In this document: positions 17,231 through 26,448 of the stretch, in pieces
Layout of the letters: every line of letters starts with the position of its first letter
Numbering within the stretch: position 1 is the first letter of the stretch
Notes under the pieces: model-generated
The model's input: only the letters and a program-made list of their open reading frames with translations
Told to the model about the DNA's origin: nothing
Database searches by the model: none
Program-made: the position numbers and the translations under genes
Assembly: GCA_958426775.1 (NCBI GenBank)
Contig: CATZZP010000008.1
Span: 31,711 to 95,710, forward strand
Length of the DNA: 64,000 nt
Direction: 5' to 3'
DNA from: an uncultured Bacillota bacterium
GTDB taxonomy: Bacteria; Bacillota; Clostridia; Lachnospirales; CAG-274

Positions 17231-18003
17231 TGATATACGAAACTCATGCACACTATGACGATGAACGATTTAATGACAGCAGGGACGAGCTTTTAGCGGC
17301 TCTCCCTGCTAATAATATATGTAGGGTAATAAATGTAGGTGCCGATATAACCTCATCAAGGGCAAGCATTGCTTTAGCGGAGAAGTATCCTTATATATAT
17401 GCGGCAGTAGGGGTACATCCTCACGATGTAGAGAATATGACAGAAAGGGATATTGATATTTTAAGAGAGCTTTCCTGTCACGAAAAAGTAGTTGCTATAG
17501 GTGAAATAGGTCTTGATTATTACTATGATGCAGACTATAAGGATAAACAGCATATATGGTTTAAAAGACAATTAGACCTTGCACGGGAGGTAAGCCTGCC
17601 TATAATAGTACATTCAAGAGATGCGGCACAGGATACCTTTGATATAATTTCAGCCTCCAAGGTGCGTAGCGGAGTAATCCACGCATATTCAGGCGGAGTT
17701 GAAATGGCAAGGGACTATATAAATATGGGCTTTTATATCGGAGTAGGCGGAGTTATTACCTTTAAAAATGCAAAAAGGCTGGTTGAAGTGGTAAAAAACA
17801 TACCTTTAGACCGAATTTTATTGGAAACAGATTCGCCATATTTATCTCCGGAGCCTTTAAGAGGTACCTGTAATAATTCACAAAATATTAAATATATAGC
17901 CGATAAAATTAGTGAAATTAAACAAATTAGCCCCGAAATTGTTATCGAAACAACTCGGAAAAACGCAGAACATCTTTTCGACAAGAAAAAAGTTGTTGCA
18001 TAA
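17230..18003 (+). CDS. tatD: TatD family metal-dependent hydrolase
   Basis: A 257-residue TIM-barrel metallohydrolase. Metal ligands are visible as HxH (H6, H8), E in GEIGLDYYYD, H in PIIVHSRDA, H in VIHAYSGG and D in ETDSPYLSPEP. TatD enzymes act as 3'-5' DNA exonucleases with repair roles in some bacteria. The metG-tatD order is common in Firmicutes (B. subtilis metS-yabD). The start codon overlaps the metG stop by one base. A weak hairpin at 18046-18074 may end this transcript. Confidence 0.94.
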   Translation: MIYETHAHYDDERFNDSRDELLAALPANNICRVINVGADITSSRASIALAEKYPYIYAAVGVHPHDVENMTERDIDILRELSCHEKVVAIGEIGLDYYYDADYKDKQHIWFKRQLDLAREVSLPIIVHSRDAAQDTFDIISASKVRSGVIHAYSGGVEMARDYINMGFYIGVGGVITFKNAKRLVEVVKNIPLDRILLETDSPYLSPEPLRGTCNNSQNIKYIADKISEIKQISPEIVIETTRKNAEHLFDKKKVVA

Positions 18004-18045
18004 ATGTTACAAATGTGTTAAAGTATATGTTGTAAGCAAGTTAAT

Positions 18046-18074
18046 AAGGGTGTGCTTCCCACAGGCACATTCTT
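18046..18074 (+). terminator. possible weak terminator after tatD
   Basis: AAGGGTGTGC / GCACATTCTT (18046-18055 and 18065-18074) pair with two G-U pairs, but no good T run follows. The 232-base gap to the next gene also holds a second inverted repeat GTAAAAAT / ATTTTTAC (18143-18167). No known riboswitch was recognised there. Confidence 0.35.
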
Positions 18075-18235
18075 AAATTTGCGTAAATTAACACAAAAAA
18101 TTAAAAATATGGTTGCTTAAATACAACTGTAGAGGATTTTCAGTAAAAATTGTTTCATTATTTTTACAGCAGCAGTGTAACAGATTTTTAAAATTGTTAC
18201 TAAATTGTTGCGAAAGTCCAAAGGAGGAAATATTT

Positions 18236-19294
18236 ATGTCAAAATATTTATGTAACACGTCGATACATCTGTGTGCTCTCGCTATTGCTATTGTAGCTCT
18301 TGCACTTGTAGGCATGGGTAATATAGCTAAGGCAGCTGAAACCGATGCTAAAGGTATAAGAGTTATAATTGACGGGGAAAGCACCTACTATGAAACAACA
18401 GCAGAGACTGTTGGCACATTCCTTGCAAGCGAAAGCATTGAGCTTGGCGAGGAGGACATTATTAATGTTGAAATGGATGATGAAATAACAAGCAGTATGC
18501 GTATTGTTATTGACACACCTTTTGAAGTACTTGTTTCTGTAGACGGTGGTGAGTATGAGGCAGTTGAAACTAATGTTGAAACAATAGGTAAATTAATTGT
18601 TCAGCTTAGAAACAGCGAGGAAGGTACTGACTACCAGACAGCAGAGGGTATCAGCTCAAGCACAAAGCTTGAGGAGGGTATGAAGATTGACCTTTTATCT
18701 GTTACCACAAAAACCTTTACTAAAACCGAAAGCATTCCTTTTGAAACAAAGACCGTTGACAGTGATGAGCTTTATGTAGGCGAAACTAAGGTTGCACAAG
18801 AGGGTGCCGAGGGTGAAAAGGTTATTACAATGAAGTCTGTTTACGTAGGCGGTGTTTTAAAGGAAACCTACTCAATAGACAGTAATGTAACTAAGGTTCC
18901 TGTTGATAAAATTATTAACAACGGTACTAAGGAAAAGCCACAGCCTAAGGCACAGGCAGCAACTGCTACAGGCGGTAGTGTTTCAAACTACAGCTACAGC
19001 GATGTAATTACTATGAGTGCAACAGCCTACTGCCCATGTAAAAAGTGTTGCGGTAAAAATGCTAAGGGTATAACAGCCAGCGGTATGAAGGCTACTTACG
19101 GTGTTGCGGCGGTTGATACAAGAGTTATCCCTCTTGGTACAAAGCTTTATGTAGAGGGCTACGGTTATTGTGTAGCTGCTGATACAGGCGGTGCTATTAA
19201 GGGCAACAGAATTGATCTTTGCTATGATACACATTATTCAGCTCTTCATTCAGGCTACGGTCATACACCTGTTAAGGTTTACATTTTAAACTAA
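18236..19294 (+). CDS. YabE-like cell-wall protein with DUF348, G5 and 3D domains
   Basis: A 352-residue secreted protein. It has a signal peptide (hydrophobic 8-30, cleavage likely after AKA near residue 33) and a ubiquitin-like DUF348 region (about 35-120). A G5 domain follows with IPFETKTVDSDELYVGE (about 165-235). The C-terminal 3D domain (about 255-352) carries the aspartates in AVDTRVIPLG, AADTGGAIKG and NRIDL. The 3D domain resembles the MltA/EG45 barrel, so murein hydrolase or lytic transglycosylase activity is likely, as in Rpf/YabE-like germination or growth proteins. The ATG at 18236 has AAAGGAGG 6 bases upstream and begins the signal peptide. Confidence 0.88.
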   Translation: MSKYLCNTSIHLCALAIAIVALALVGMGNIAKAAETDAKGIRVIIDGESTYYETTAETVGTFLASESIELGEEDIINVEMDDEITSSMRIVIDTPFEVLVSVDGGEYEAVETNVETIGKLIVQLRNSEEGTDYQTAEGISSSTKLEEGMKIDLLSVTTKTFTKTESIPFETKTVDSDELYVGETKVAQEGAEGEKVITMKSVYVGGVLKETYSIDSNVTKVPVDKIINNGTKEKPQPKAQAATATGGSVSNYSYSDVITMSATAYCPCKKCCGKNAKGITASGMKATYGVAAVDTRVIPLGTKLYVEGYGYCVAADTGGAIKGNRIDLCYDTHYSALHSGYGHTPVKVYILN

Positions 19295-19304
19295 TATTTT
19301 TAAG

Positions 19305-19347
19305 ACCGGGAAAACAGATTTACAATATCTGTTTTTCCGGTTTTTTT
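19305..19347 (+). terminator. intrinsic terminator after the 3D-domain gene
   Basis: Long stem ACCGGGAAAACAGAT / ATCTGTTTTTCCGGT followed by seven Ts. Confidence 0.9.
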
Positions 19348-19349
19348 GT

Positions 19350-19378
19350 TTGTCTTTTTATTTGATTTGGTTTATAAT
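19350..19378 (+). promoter_or_regulatory. promoter of the moxR operon
   Basis: TTGTCT, a 17-base spacer and TATAAT, 30 bases before the moxR start and directly after the preceding terminator. Confidence 0.65.
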
Positions 19379-19407
19379 TAAAATAAATACAATGGAGGGA
19401 TGTTTTT

Positions 19408-20346
19408 ATGGATATAAGAAACGAAAAAAGACAGCCTGAAATAGAGGCTCTTATTAATAATATTGAAAGGGCTGTTATAGGCAAAAGAAATGTAATTGAG
19501 CTGGTTTTAACCGCAATGCTTTCAAGGGGGCATATTCTTATTGAGGATGTGCCGGGGGTAGGCAAAACACAGCTTGTAGCTGCTCTTGCAGGCTCCTGCG
19601 GCGGTGTCTTTGGCAGATTGCAGCTTACGCCTGACATTATGCCTACCGATATAACAGGCTTTACTATGATAGATACAGCTACTCATGAAACCCTGTTTAA
19701 AAGAGGTGCGGCTTTTTGTAACTTTCTTTTGGCTGATGAAATAAATCGTGCTTCACCTAAGTCTCAGTCAGCCCTGTTAGAGGTAATGGAGGAAAGACAG
19801 ATAAGTATTGACGGCATTACCTATCCGTTACCTGAGCCCTTTATGGTACTTGCCACTCAAAATCCCATAGAAACCTATGGTACATATCATTTGCCTGAGG
19901 CACAAATGGATAGATTTATTATGAAAATCAGCATAGGATATCCGGGTAAGGAAAATGAGCTTGCCATACTTCGCAAAGATACATCTGCCAAGGATTTAGG
20001 AGAGGTTATGTCCTGTGAGGATATTATAAGGCTTACAAAGCAGGCAGAGGAAATTAAGTGCAGTGCAAGCCTTGAGGAGTATATTGTAAGCCTTGTAGAG
20101 GCAACAAGACAGGCTGATTTTATAAGACTTGGGGCAAGCCCCAGAGCAAGTATAGCCTTGTATAAAACAGCTAAGGCATATGCACTTATCTGTGGCAGAG
20201 ATTATGTTATTCCTGATGATATAAAGATGCTTGCACCCTATGTTCTGGAGCATCGTATTATCCTTACGCCTAAGGGAAAAGCATCTGTAGGCAACAATGC
20301 AAACGCAGTAAGAGAAATACTTACAAGGGTAAATGTACCTGTCTGA
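19408..20346 (+). CDS. MoxR family AAA+ ATPase
   Basis: A 312-residue AAA+ protein. Walker A is DVPGVGKTQLV (about residues 49-59), and Walker B with its extension is FLLADEINRASPKSQSALLEVM (read in two overlapping parts). Sensor 1 is in LATQNPIE, and a C-terminal lid domain is present. MoxR ATPases act as chaperones that activate or assemble partner proteins and are almost always next to DUF58 proteins. Here the DUF58 and transglutaminase genes follow, forming the standard three-gene unit. TGGAGGG precedes the ATG. The client protein is unknown. Confidence 0.94.
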   Translation: MDIRNEKRQPEIEALINNIERAVIGKRNVIELVLTAMLSRGHILIEDVPGVGKTQLVAALAGSCGGVFGRLQLTPDIMPTDITGFTMIDTATHETLFKRGAAFCNFLLADEINRASPKSQSALLEVMEERQISIDGITYPLPEPFMVLATQNPIETYGTYHLPEAQMDRFIMKISIGYPGKENELAILRKDTSAKDLGEVMSCEDIIRLTKQAEEIKCSASLEEYIVSLVEATRQADFIRLGASPRASIALYKTAKAYALICGRDYVIPDDIKMLAPYVLEHRIILTPKGKASVGNNANAVREILTRVNVPV

Positions 20347-20360
20347 TAGGGGTCTTGTTT

Positions 20361-21512
20361 ATGAGTATCAAAAAAACTGCAAACAACGTGGTTAATTATC
20401 TTGTATCCGTAGGTATAGCACTGTTTTTTGCTTTGACTTTAGATGGGCGTGTAGGCTGGTTTATGGTGCTTGTATTGCTTTTAGCACCTGTAATTTCCTT
20501 GATAATTACTCTTTGTGTAGTCAGATTTACAAACTTGAATATTGAAATAACCGATAACACAGTAAACAAGGGGGATAATTGCTATATTAATTTGAATATA
20601 AAAAACCGATGCTTTTTTCCGTCTCCGCCGTTATGGGTGGAAATAGAGGACTCTCCGTCAGTATACTGCACGGGAGAGGAAAAGCTGTGTATATGGACGC
20701 TTCCCTATGGAGAGGAAAGAATTAATGTTGAGCTTAGGGCAGAAATTTGCGGTAAGTCATATATAGGCATAAGGTCTGTAAAAATGATGGATTATTTAGG
20801 CTTGTTCAGCTTTAAAGCTCCTTTTAAGCAAAGTGCTCGGGGCGGATATATTTCGGTTATCCCCGATATTGAGGAAATTGATGAAAATAATGTACTTATA
20901 AATGAAATTACTGTTGCCTCCGTACTTGCTGATGACAGTGAGGATACGGCAGAGGGTAATAGATTTACCTTTGGCGGCTTTCCGGGTTATGATAACAGGG
21001 AGTATATCCCCGGTGACCCGCTAAAACGTATTAATTGGAAGTTATCTGCTAAAAGGAATAAGCTTTTAATAAGGCTTGAGGATGAGGTGGTTACCTCTAA
21101 AATCGCTATAGTCCTTGATAACAGCTTTCCAAATGAATTTTTACAAGGTAGAGAAAAAGCTCTTATGGTACAAAAAACAATAGAAAATGCCCTGGGCTTT
21201 GCACAAAGGCTTATTATAATGGGCTATGATATTAGCTTTTGGGTGAAAAATGAAGAGAACTGGTTAAAGTACGATTTAGGTAATGAAGCACAGCTTACCG
21301 AGCTGAGAATTAATTTGGCAGACTTTACCTTTACGGGTAATGAAGTGAGTATTCCTGAGGATGAGCTTTTGTTCCGCAAAATAAATACGGTACTTCTTTG
21401 TACGCCTTATGCAGATAAGGCAATTAAGGATAAATTTTCAGCTTATAAGGGAGGCAAAAATCAGCTTAGCCTTATCCTTTTTTTTGCTATGGGTGAGGAG
21501 GATAGGCTATGA
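20361..21512 (+). CDS. DUF58 domain protein
   Basis: A 383-residue protein with two N-terminal hydrophobic helices (about 12-52) and a large outer beta-rich part. The DUF58 signature YIPGDPLKRINWKLSAK is at about residues 216-232, followed by a VWA-like region. The ATG at 20361 is chosen because AGGGG lies 8 bases upstream; a TTG six bases earlier is possible. It sits 14 bases after the MoxR gene and overlaps the transglutaminase start by 4 bases (ATGA), so the three proteins are probably produced together as a membrane-linked module of unknown target. Confidence 0.9.
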   Translation: MSIKKTANNVVNYLVSVGIALFFALTLDGRVGWFMVLVLLLAPVISLIITLCVVRFTNLNIEITDNTVNKGDNCYINLNIKNRCFFPSPPLWVEIEDSPSVYCTGEEKLCIWTLPYGEERINVELRAEICGKSYIGIRSVKMMDYLGLFSFKAPFKQSARGGYISVIPDIEEIDENNVLINEITVASVLADDSEDTAEGNRFTFGGFPGYDNREYIPGDPLKRINWKLSAKRNKLLIRLEDEVVTSKIAIVLDNSFPNEFLQGREKALMVQKTIENALGFAQRLIIMGYDISFWVKNEENWLKYDLGNEAQLTELRINLADFTFTGNEVSIPEDELLFRKINTVLLCTPYADKAIKDKFSAYKGGKNQLSLILFFAMGEEDRL

Positions 21513-23755
21513 TGGATAGACTGAAAAAATATATTGTTCATAATCAGGTGATTGTATATGCATATTTCCTTGCAGTAGCTGTTTCAATGACGGTTTATGA
21601 TTTATACGGTATTAAGCTTTTATCTTTATGGACAGCAGGAGTAATGGCTGTATGTGCAATAACCTTTGTTTTCAGCAATTACTGTAATTCACACAGAGAT
21701 AAGGCAACTCTTTATGTTATCCTTTTAGTATTGGCTGATATACTGCTTTTTAAAACCATTGCTTTTGGGGGAGATAAAAAGCCGTTGGAGTTTTTACAAT
21801 GGCTTTTTCTGGAGGGTGAAATAAACAGCTATAATATAAGGTTTTTATTAGCTCTGCTTGTAATTCTGCCTCCGTTTTTGTCATTTGTGATATTTTATTT
21901 CAGTAATGTTATGTACCGAATGATGTATCTGACTCTGGTAAGTGTAATACCTGTAGCCTTGTATGTAAAGGTTGTAGCGGAGATAGATAATTTTTATCTG
22001 GTGCTGATAGCTATATTTAACTTACTTATATGTATAGGTAACAGATATAAAAATAATGGCGTATGTGTTGTTGGTATTAATGGTATGCTGATTGCAATAA
22101 GCACCTTTGTATTTTCTGTTCTTGTTATTGCTTCTCTTATACCTAAGGAAAGTGAGGCAAGGTACTACAGCAAATACAGGAGCCTTATCTCAAACTCAAA
22201 TATCAACCTTAATCTGGGTTCGGCATATACTGATATGAATCAGGTATCAGGTAATGCAGATAATTTTGAGGGCTTTTCCGACAGAATAATGTACACTGTA
22301 TATGGAAGCACAGTACCTTATCTTAAGCGACAAAATTTTGATTATTATGATTATAATAATGATTATTGGTATGCTGACAGTAGCTGCGAGAGATTGTCCT
22401 ATACCGCTGAAGAATGGACCTATAAAAATTTTATGCTTAACTTAACTGCATTACAAAATGCAATAAATAATGCAGAAATATACAGTCCGGGCTTTGCTTC
22501 AAAATACGGCTTGGATAAGCTTGTAAATGCAGATAAAATTGACGATAGAATGAGCAATATCTACATTCAGGCAAATAATTTCAGTGCAGTTTATTTTCTT
22601 GTACCTGAAAGATGTACAGGTCTTGCGGTAAGAGGTGAAAATCCAACTGTTTATGTCACCCCCGGCGGAACCTTCAGAAACGAAGGAGGACAAAGGCATC
22701 TTCCTTATACAGCCTATCAGGTAACAGCCTATAATAATGTAAGTAACAGATATTTATGGTATACCATGGGCGGAGCAAACTTTGATAATGGACAGGCTTT
22801 GGTTATGCTCTATGAGTTAAGGGAAATTTTACTGAATAATAATGATAGTTTTGCTTATGTAGCAGATCTTTTTTACCAAAGCCAAACTTTTGCAAATAAT
22901 TATAAGTATAAGTGCCAAGAAAATACGGCTATGGTTTCTGAGGAGGTTAAACAGCTTGCTCTGGAAATAACAAAGGACTGTACCTATGATTGGGAAAAGG
23001 CAGAGGCATTGCAAAGCTATTTTACCGAAAACGGCTTTGTATATGACCTTGAATATACAGCAGAGGATACAAGCCCGGAGTATTTTCTTTTTGAAAGCAA
23101 AAGAGGTACCTGCTCTGATTTTGCATCAGCCTTTGTGCTTATGGCAAGGGCGGCAGGGCTTACTGTAAGGTATGCAGAGGGTTATTCTCCAAAGGAGGCA
23201 CCCGGAGAAAATATGTATACTATTTATGATAGTGATGCCCACGCTTATCCGGAGGTTTTTATACAAAATATGGGCTGGCTTGTGTATGAGCCTACAGTTG
23301 CCTCAATGTATAATAATTTTAACAACGGCGGCTTGTGGGGGTTTATAAACAGCTTAGAGCCTGATTTCAGACTTGCCTTAATTATAGGTGTAATGGCAAT
23401 TGTATGTGTTTTAGCCTGGGTATTTTACCTTGTCTTTGTACCGCTTATAGGCGAGGGGATTTTTATAAATAAGCTTAAAAAGGCGGAAGCTAAAGCCTGT
23501 ATAACCTTAATCTACGGCAGAATATCAGGTAAGGTCTTAATTAAGCTTATCCCTGAGGCTAAAAGTATGACCCCTTATGAGCTTGCCTCTAAGGTTTTGA
23601 GCCTAACTGACTTTAATATGCTGAGCTTTGCTTATAATATTGAGGAAATTGTTTACGGCAACAAGGAAGCAAATAATATTAATAAAGAAGAGTTAATTAA
23701 TCTTTATAAAAGCTTAAAACAGACTGTAAAAAAGTATAACAGGCATAAGAAATAA
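21509..23755 (+). CDS. transglutaminase-like membrane protein (TgpA type)
   Basis: A 748-residue protein. Several N-terminal transmembrane helices (about residues 10-220) are followed by an extracellular domain with a transglutaminase-like core. The catalytic cysteine is C535 in GTCSDFASAF, histidine H578 is in DAHAYPEVF, and an acidic residue lies in WLVYEPTV. A further transmembrane helix sits near 625-645, then a cytoplasmic DUF4129-like tail. TgpA-type proteins accompany MoxR/DUF58 and are thought to modify or cleave envelope proteins or peptides. The gene overlaps the DUF58 stop by 4 bases and ends in a strong terminator. Confidence 0.9.
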   Translation: MMDRLKKYIVHNQVIVYAYFLAVAVSMTVYDLYGIKLLSLWTAGVMAVCAITFVFSNYCNSHRDKATLYVILLVLADILLFKTIAFGGDKKPLEFLQWLFLEGEINSYNIRFLLALLVILPPFLSFVIFYFSNVMYRMMYLTLVSVIPVALYVKVVAEIDNFYLVLIAIFNLLICIGNRYKNNGVCVVGINGMLIAISTFVFSVLVIASLIPKESEARYYSKYRSLISNSNINLNLGSAYTDMNQVSGNADNFEGFSDRIMYTVYGSTVPYLKRQNFDYYDYNNDYWYADSSCERLSYTAEEWTYKNFMLNLTALQNAINNAEIYSPGFASKYGLDKLVNADKIDDRMSNIYIQANNFSAVYFLVPERCTGLAVRGENPTVYVTPGGTFRNEGGQRHLPYTAYQVTAYNNVSNRYLWYTMGGANFDNGQALVMLYELREILLNNNDSFAYVADLFYQSQTFANNYKYKCQENTAMVSEEVKQLALEITKDCTYDWEKAEALQSYFTENGFVYDLEYTAEDTSPEYFLFESKRGTCSDFASAFVLMARAAGLTVRYAEGYSPKEAPGENMYTIYDSDAHAYPEVFIQNMGWLVYEPTVASMYNNFNNGGLWGFINSLEPDFRLALIIGVMAIVCVLAWVFYLVFVPLIGEGIFINKLKKAEAKACITLIYGRISGKVLIKLIPEAKSMTPYELASKVLSLTDFNMLSFAYNIEEIVYGNKEANNINKEELINLYKSLKQTVKKYNRHKK

Positions 23756-23760
23756 TCTTC

Positions 23761-23797
23761 GGACTTGCGGATAATAAATTTCCGCAAGTCCTTTTTT
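23761..23797 (+). terminator. intrinsic terminator of the moxR operon
   Basis: Perfect 10-bp stem GGACTTGCGG / CCGCAAGTCC (23761-23770 and 23782-23791) followed by six Ts. Confidence 0.92.
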
Positions 23798-23807
23798 AGT
23801 GGGATTT

Positions 23808-23837
23808 GCACTAAGGCAGGTCAGCTTTCATATAGTA
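23808..23837 (+). promoter_or_regulatory. candidate SigK/SigE-type sporulation promoter of sigK
   Basis: GCAC, a 17-base spacer, then CATATAGTA fits the Bacillus SigK pattern (AC at -35, CATAnnnTA at -10). The -10 also resembles that of SigE. It lies 27 bases before the sigK start codon. Autoregulation by SigK, or early transcription by SigE, would match what is known in Bacillus; this is a by-eye match. Confidence 0.5.
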
Positions 23838-23863
23838 TATAAAATACCTTATGAGGTGTTTAG

Positions 23864-24535
23864 GTGTTAGATATTATTTTACAGTGCTTTTTTATGTTTG
23901 CCTATGTAGGGGGCAGTACCTTTAAAAAGCCTTTAACATCACAGGAGGAGGCTCAGTATCTGGCAGAAATGTCAATGGGCAGCAGGGAAGCAAGAGATAT
24001 ATTAATAGAGCGTAATATGCGTCTTGTTGCACATATTGTAAAAAAATACTCTGCTGTTCAAAAAGACACCGAGGAGCTTATATCAATAGGTACAATAGGC
24101 TTAATTAAGGCGATTAATACCTACAAGGAGGATAAAGGCAGTAAGCTTGCTACCTATGCCGCACGCTGTGTGGAAAATGAAATACTGATGTTTTTAAGAG
24201 GCAGTAAAAAATACAAGGGTGACGTAAGCCTGCAGGACACCATAGGAATAGATAAAGAGGGTAATGAGGTAACCCTGGAGGAAAAGCTTGCAGACGAGGG
24301 CGACAGTGTAGAGGAAACAGCCGAAAAACGTGCAGAAATATTACACCTGAGGAACAATATGCAGGTGCTGACTAACAGAGAAAGATATATAATAGAGTTA
24401 AGATACGGACTGGCAACAGGCGAGGAGGTAACTCAGAGGGAGATAGGTAAAATGCTTAATATAAGCAGAAGCTACGTTTCAAGGATAGAAAAGAAGGCTC
24501 TTGAAAAACTGAAAAAGGCTATGCTTACGGAATAA
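23864..24535 (+). CDS. sigK: sporulation sigma factor SigK (with pro-sequence)
   Basis: A 223-residue sigma-70 family factor close to SigK. It has NMRLVAHIVKKYSA (region 2.1), EELISIGTIGLIKAI and KLATYAARCVENEI (regions 2.2-2.4), VSLQDTIGIDKEGNEV, and region 4 with TQREIGKMLNISRSYVSRIEKK. A hydrophobic N-terminus of about 22 residues precedes the sigma core. This is consistent with a membrane-bound pro-sequence, and spoIVFB in this window encodes the protease type that removes it. The gene is continuous, with no skin-like insertion. The GTG start follows GAGGTG. SigK drives late mother-cell genes such as coat and dpa genes. Confidence 0.94.
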   Translation: MLDIILQCFFMFAYVGGSTFKKPLTSQEEAQYLAEMSMGSREARDILIERNMRLVAHIVKKYSAVQKDTEELISIGTIGLIKAINTYKEDKGSKLATYAARCVENEILMFLRGSKKYKGDVSLQDTIGIDKEGNEVTLEEKLADEGDSVEETAEKRAEILHLRNNMQVLTNRERYIIELRYGLATGEEVTQREIGKMLNISRSYVSRIEKKALEKLKKAMLTE

Positions 24536-24537
24536 TA

Positions 24538-24568
24538 AAAAACGGCAGTTGTTGTGACTGCCGTTTTT
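24538..24568. terminator. bidirectional terminator between sigK and the 156-aa gene
   Basis: AACGGCAGT / ACTGCCGTT stem (24541-24549 and 24557-24565) flanked by A and T runs on both sides. Confidence 0.88.
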
Positions 24569-24573
24569 GTGTT

Positions 24574-25044
24574 TTAATCCTCATGTACCTTTATTATTTC
24601 CGACTCGCTGTGGATAAGCTCTACCTCATTAGCAAGCTCTCCGACTTCCGCATTAAGCCTGTCAAAAATAACATTATCTACATTGTGATGTAAGAATATA
24701 TGTTCCATACGCTCATAAAGACTTGACATTCTTTCGGCAAGACACATATATTTGTCAACACTGTTTAATTGAATAGATTTTTTAAAGCGTTCAATATCAT
24801 CTCTGATAAATTCTATAATTTCCTTTTGGTCGGCATACATACCCTTAACCATGGCATATGGTCTTGTACGCTGTAAAAAGAATTTTTCCTTACGGGTAAT
24901 ATTAAATACATAGGATACAACAAATCCGTTACCAAGGTCAAAATTAGCTATGTGCATACGGCTTTGGAATACCTTTATATCTGTAGCTCCCATTTGTCTT
25001 AAATTAAGGCTTATTATATCTCCGCTGACAGTATTTCTGTTCAT
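24574..25044 (-). CDS. conserved-looking protein of unknown function (156 aa), next to an ion transporter
   Basis: I do not recognise this 156-residue soluble protein. It has no signal peptide or transmembrane helix. The N-terminal ~75 residues look like a mixed alpha/beta domain (DIKVFQSRMHIANFDLG, then VSYVFNITRKEKFFLQR). The C-terminal half is predicted helical and charged. AGGAGGAG precedes the ATG. It lies 18 bases downstream of the ArsB/NhaD-type transporter gene in the same orientation, so the two probably share the promoter at 26449-26477, and a regulatory or accessory role for the transporter is possible. No metal-binding or catalytic motif is apparent. Confidence 0.75.
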   Translation of the reverse strand: MNRNTVSGDIISLNLRQMGATDIKVFQSRMHIANFDLGNGFVVSYVFNITRKEKFFLQRTRPYAMVKGMYADQKEIIEFIRDDIERFKKSIQLNSVDKYMCLAERMSSLYERMEHIFLHHNVDNVIFDRLNAEVGELANEVELIHSESEIIKVHED

Positions 25045-25062
25045 TCAGACTCCTCCTCTTGC

Positions 25063-26331
25063 TTAACCGAATTTGATTAAAATGTAAATTGTTGAAATTA
25101 TAATGGATAAAATCATTAATGGGAAAGCTATTTTAAGATAATATCCAAATGTAATTTCATAGCCGTTTCTCTTACTGATACCTGAAAGCACCACATTTGC
25201 AGAGGCACCTACAAGTGTACCGTTACCTCCCAAGCAGGCACCCAGTGAAAGTGCCCACCAAAGAGGTGTAACATCCATGCCGCTTTCACCCATTGTTATA
25301 ATAAGGGGTATAAGGGTAGCAACAAACGGAATATTATCAAGGAAGGATGAAAGTATTGCAGATACCCAGAGTATAAGCAGAAGCATAAGTACACGATGTC
25401 CGTCTGTTATCTCTAAAAGACAGTTGGCCATCATATCAATAATACCTGTCTGCTGTAAGCCGCCTACAACACCGAAAAGACCTATGAAAAATACAATAGT
25501 AGGCCATTCAAGAGAAAGGATGGTTTCCTCAACATCCTCCTTGCTTATAAGCAGAGTAACTACAGCAGCAGTAATTGCTACCGTAGAGGACTCCACACCA
25601 ATTACATCATGGAAAATAAAGGCAAGTACCACAAGCACCATAATTAAAGAGCCTGCTATCATAAGCTTTTTGTTTTTAATTGCCTTATTCTCGTCAAGCA
25701 TGGTAACAGCCCGCATCTTTTCCGCATCAACATTAAATTTTCTGCCGTATATAAAGTAAAAGCAGAAAAGAATTGCTATACTTATAATTACGGCAGGTAT
25801 ACCTGTGTTTATAACAAAGTCGTTAAAGCTTAAATTTGCGGCACTGCCTATCATAATATTAGGGGGGTCACCTATAAGGGTTGCCGTACCGCCTATATTA
25901 GAGGCAAAAATTTGTGTAATAAGGTAAGGTACGGGATTGACCTCTAAAATTGAGGTAACCGCAATTGTCATAGGTCCTACAAGGAGAACTGTTGTAACGT
26001 TGTCCAAAAAGGCTGAAAGCAAAGCAGTTATAAGGTAGAACATTACCATAATTCTCCAGGGGTTGCCTTTAGATATTTTAGCTGCCTTAATGGCTATGTA
26101 TTCAAACATACCTGATTGTTTAAGCACTGCCACAAAAAGCATCATACCTATCAGCAAGCCAATAGTGTTGTAGTCAATATAGCCTGCAAAATCCTCCACC
26201 GTCAGTATATGAAAAATGAGCAGGAGTGCAGAGCCTGCTACTGCTGCAAGTGCCCTGTGGACCTTCTCGGTCATAATTGCCGTCATAGTAACAGCAAAAA
26301 TAATAATTGAAATAATCTGTTGTGTATTCAT
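25063..26331 (-). CDS. ArsB/NhaD-type (ion transporter superfamily) permease
   Basis: A 422-residue membrane protein of about 11-12 helices. Two pseudo-repeats carry the family loops: AFLDNVTTVLLVGPMTIA with NIGGTATLIGDPPNIMIG, and SSFLDNIPFVATLIPLI with LGGNGTLVGASANVV. This is the ArsB/NhaD/citrate-transporter superfamily, which exchanges or exports inorganic or organic anions or Na+/H+. The substrate cannot be assigned. The ATG at 26331 is chosen since GGAGG lies 5 bases upstream; a GTG two codons earlier overlaps that site. A consensus promoter lies about 110 bases upstream, and the unknown 156-aa gene follows. Confidence 0.9.
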   Translation of the reverse strand: MNTQQIISIIIFAVTMTAIMTEKVHRALAAVAGSALLLIFHILTVEDFAGYIDYNTIGLLIGMMLFVAVLKQSGMFEYIAIKAAKISKGNPWRIMVMFYLITALLSAFLDNVTTVLLVGPMTIAVTSILEVNPVPYLITQIFASNIGGTATLIGDPPNIMIGSAANLSFNDFVINTGIPAVIISIAILFCFYFIYGRKFNVDAEKMRAVTMLDENKAIKNKKLMIAGSLIMVLVVLAFIFHDVIGVESSTVAITAAVVTLLISKEDVEETILSLEWPTIVFFIGLFGVVGGLQQTGIIDMMANCLLEITDGHRVLMLLLILWVSAILSSFLDNIPFVATLIPLIITMGESGMDVTPLWWALSLGACLGGNGTLVGASANVVLSGISKRNGYEITFGYYLKIAFPLMILSIIISTIYILIKFG

Positions 26332-26448
26332 AGCCACCTCCGTAAATTTGTTTTTGCATATATATAAATATACTGTCTGTTAATATAAAAGTTATATATT
26401 AAATAGGTATATTAATATATGTGTGCATTAAGTAATAATTACAGTTAA

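Noticed and set aside
18004..18235. c-di-AMP (ydaO) riboswitch ahead of the 3D-domain gene
   Set aside because: Such riboswitches are known upstream of similar genes, but the conserved core sequences are not seen here; only two short inverted repeats are present.
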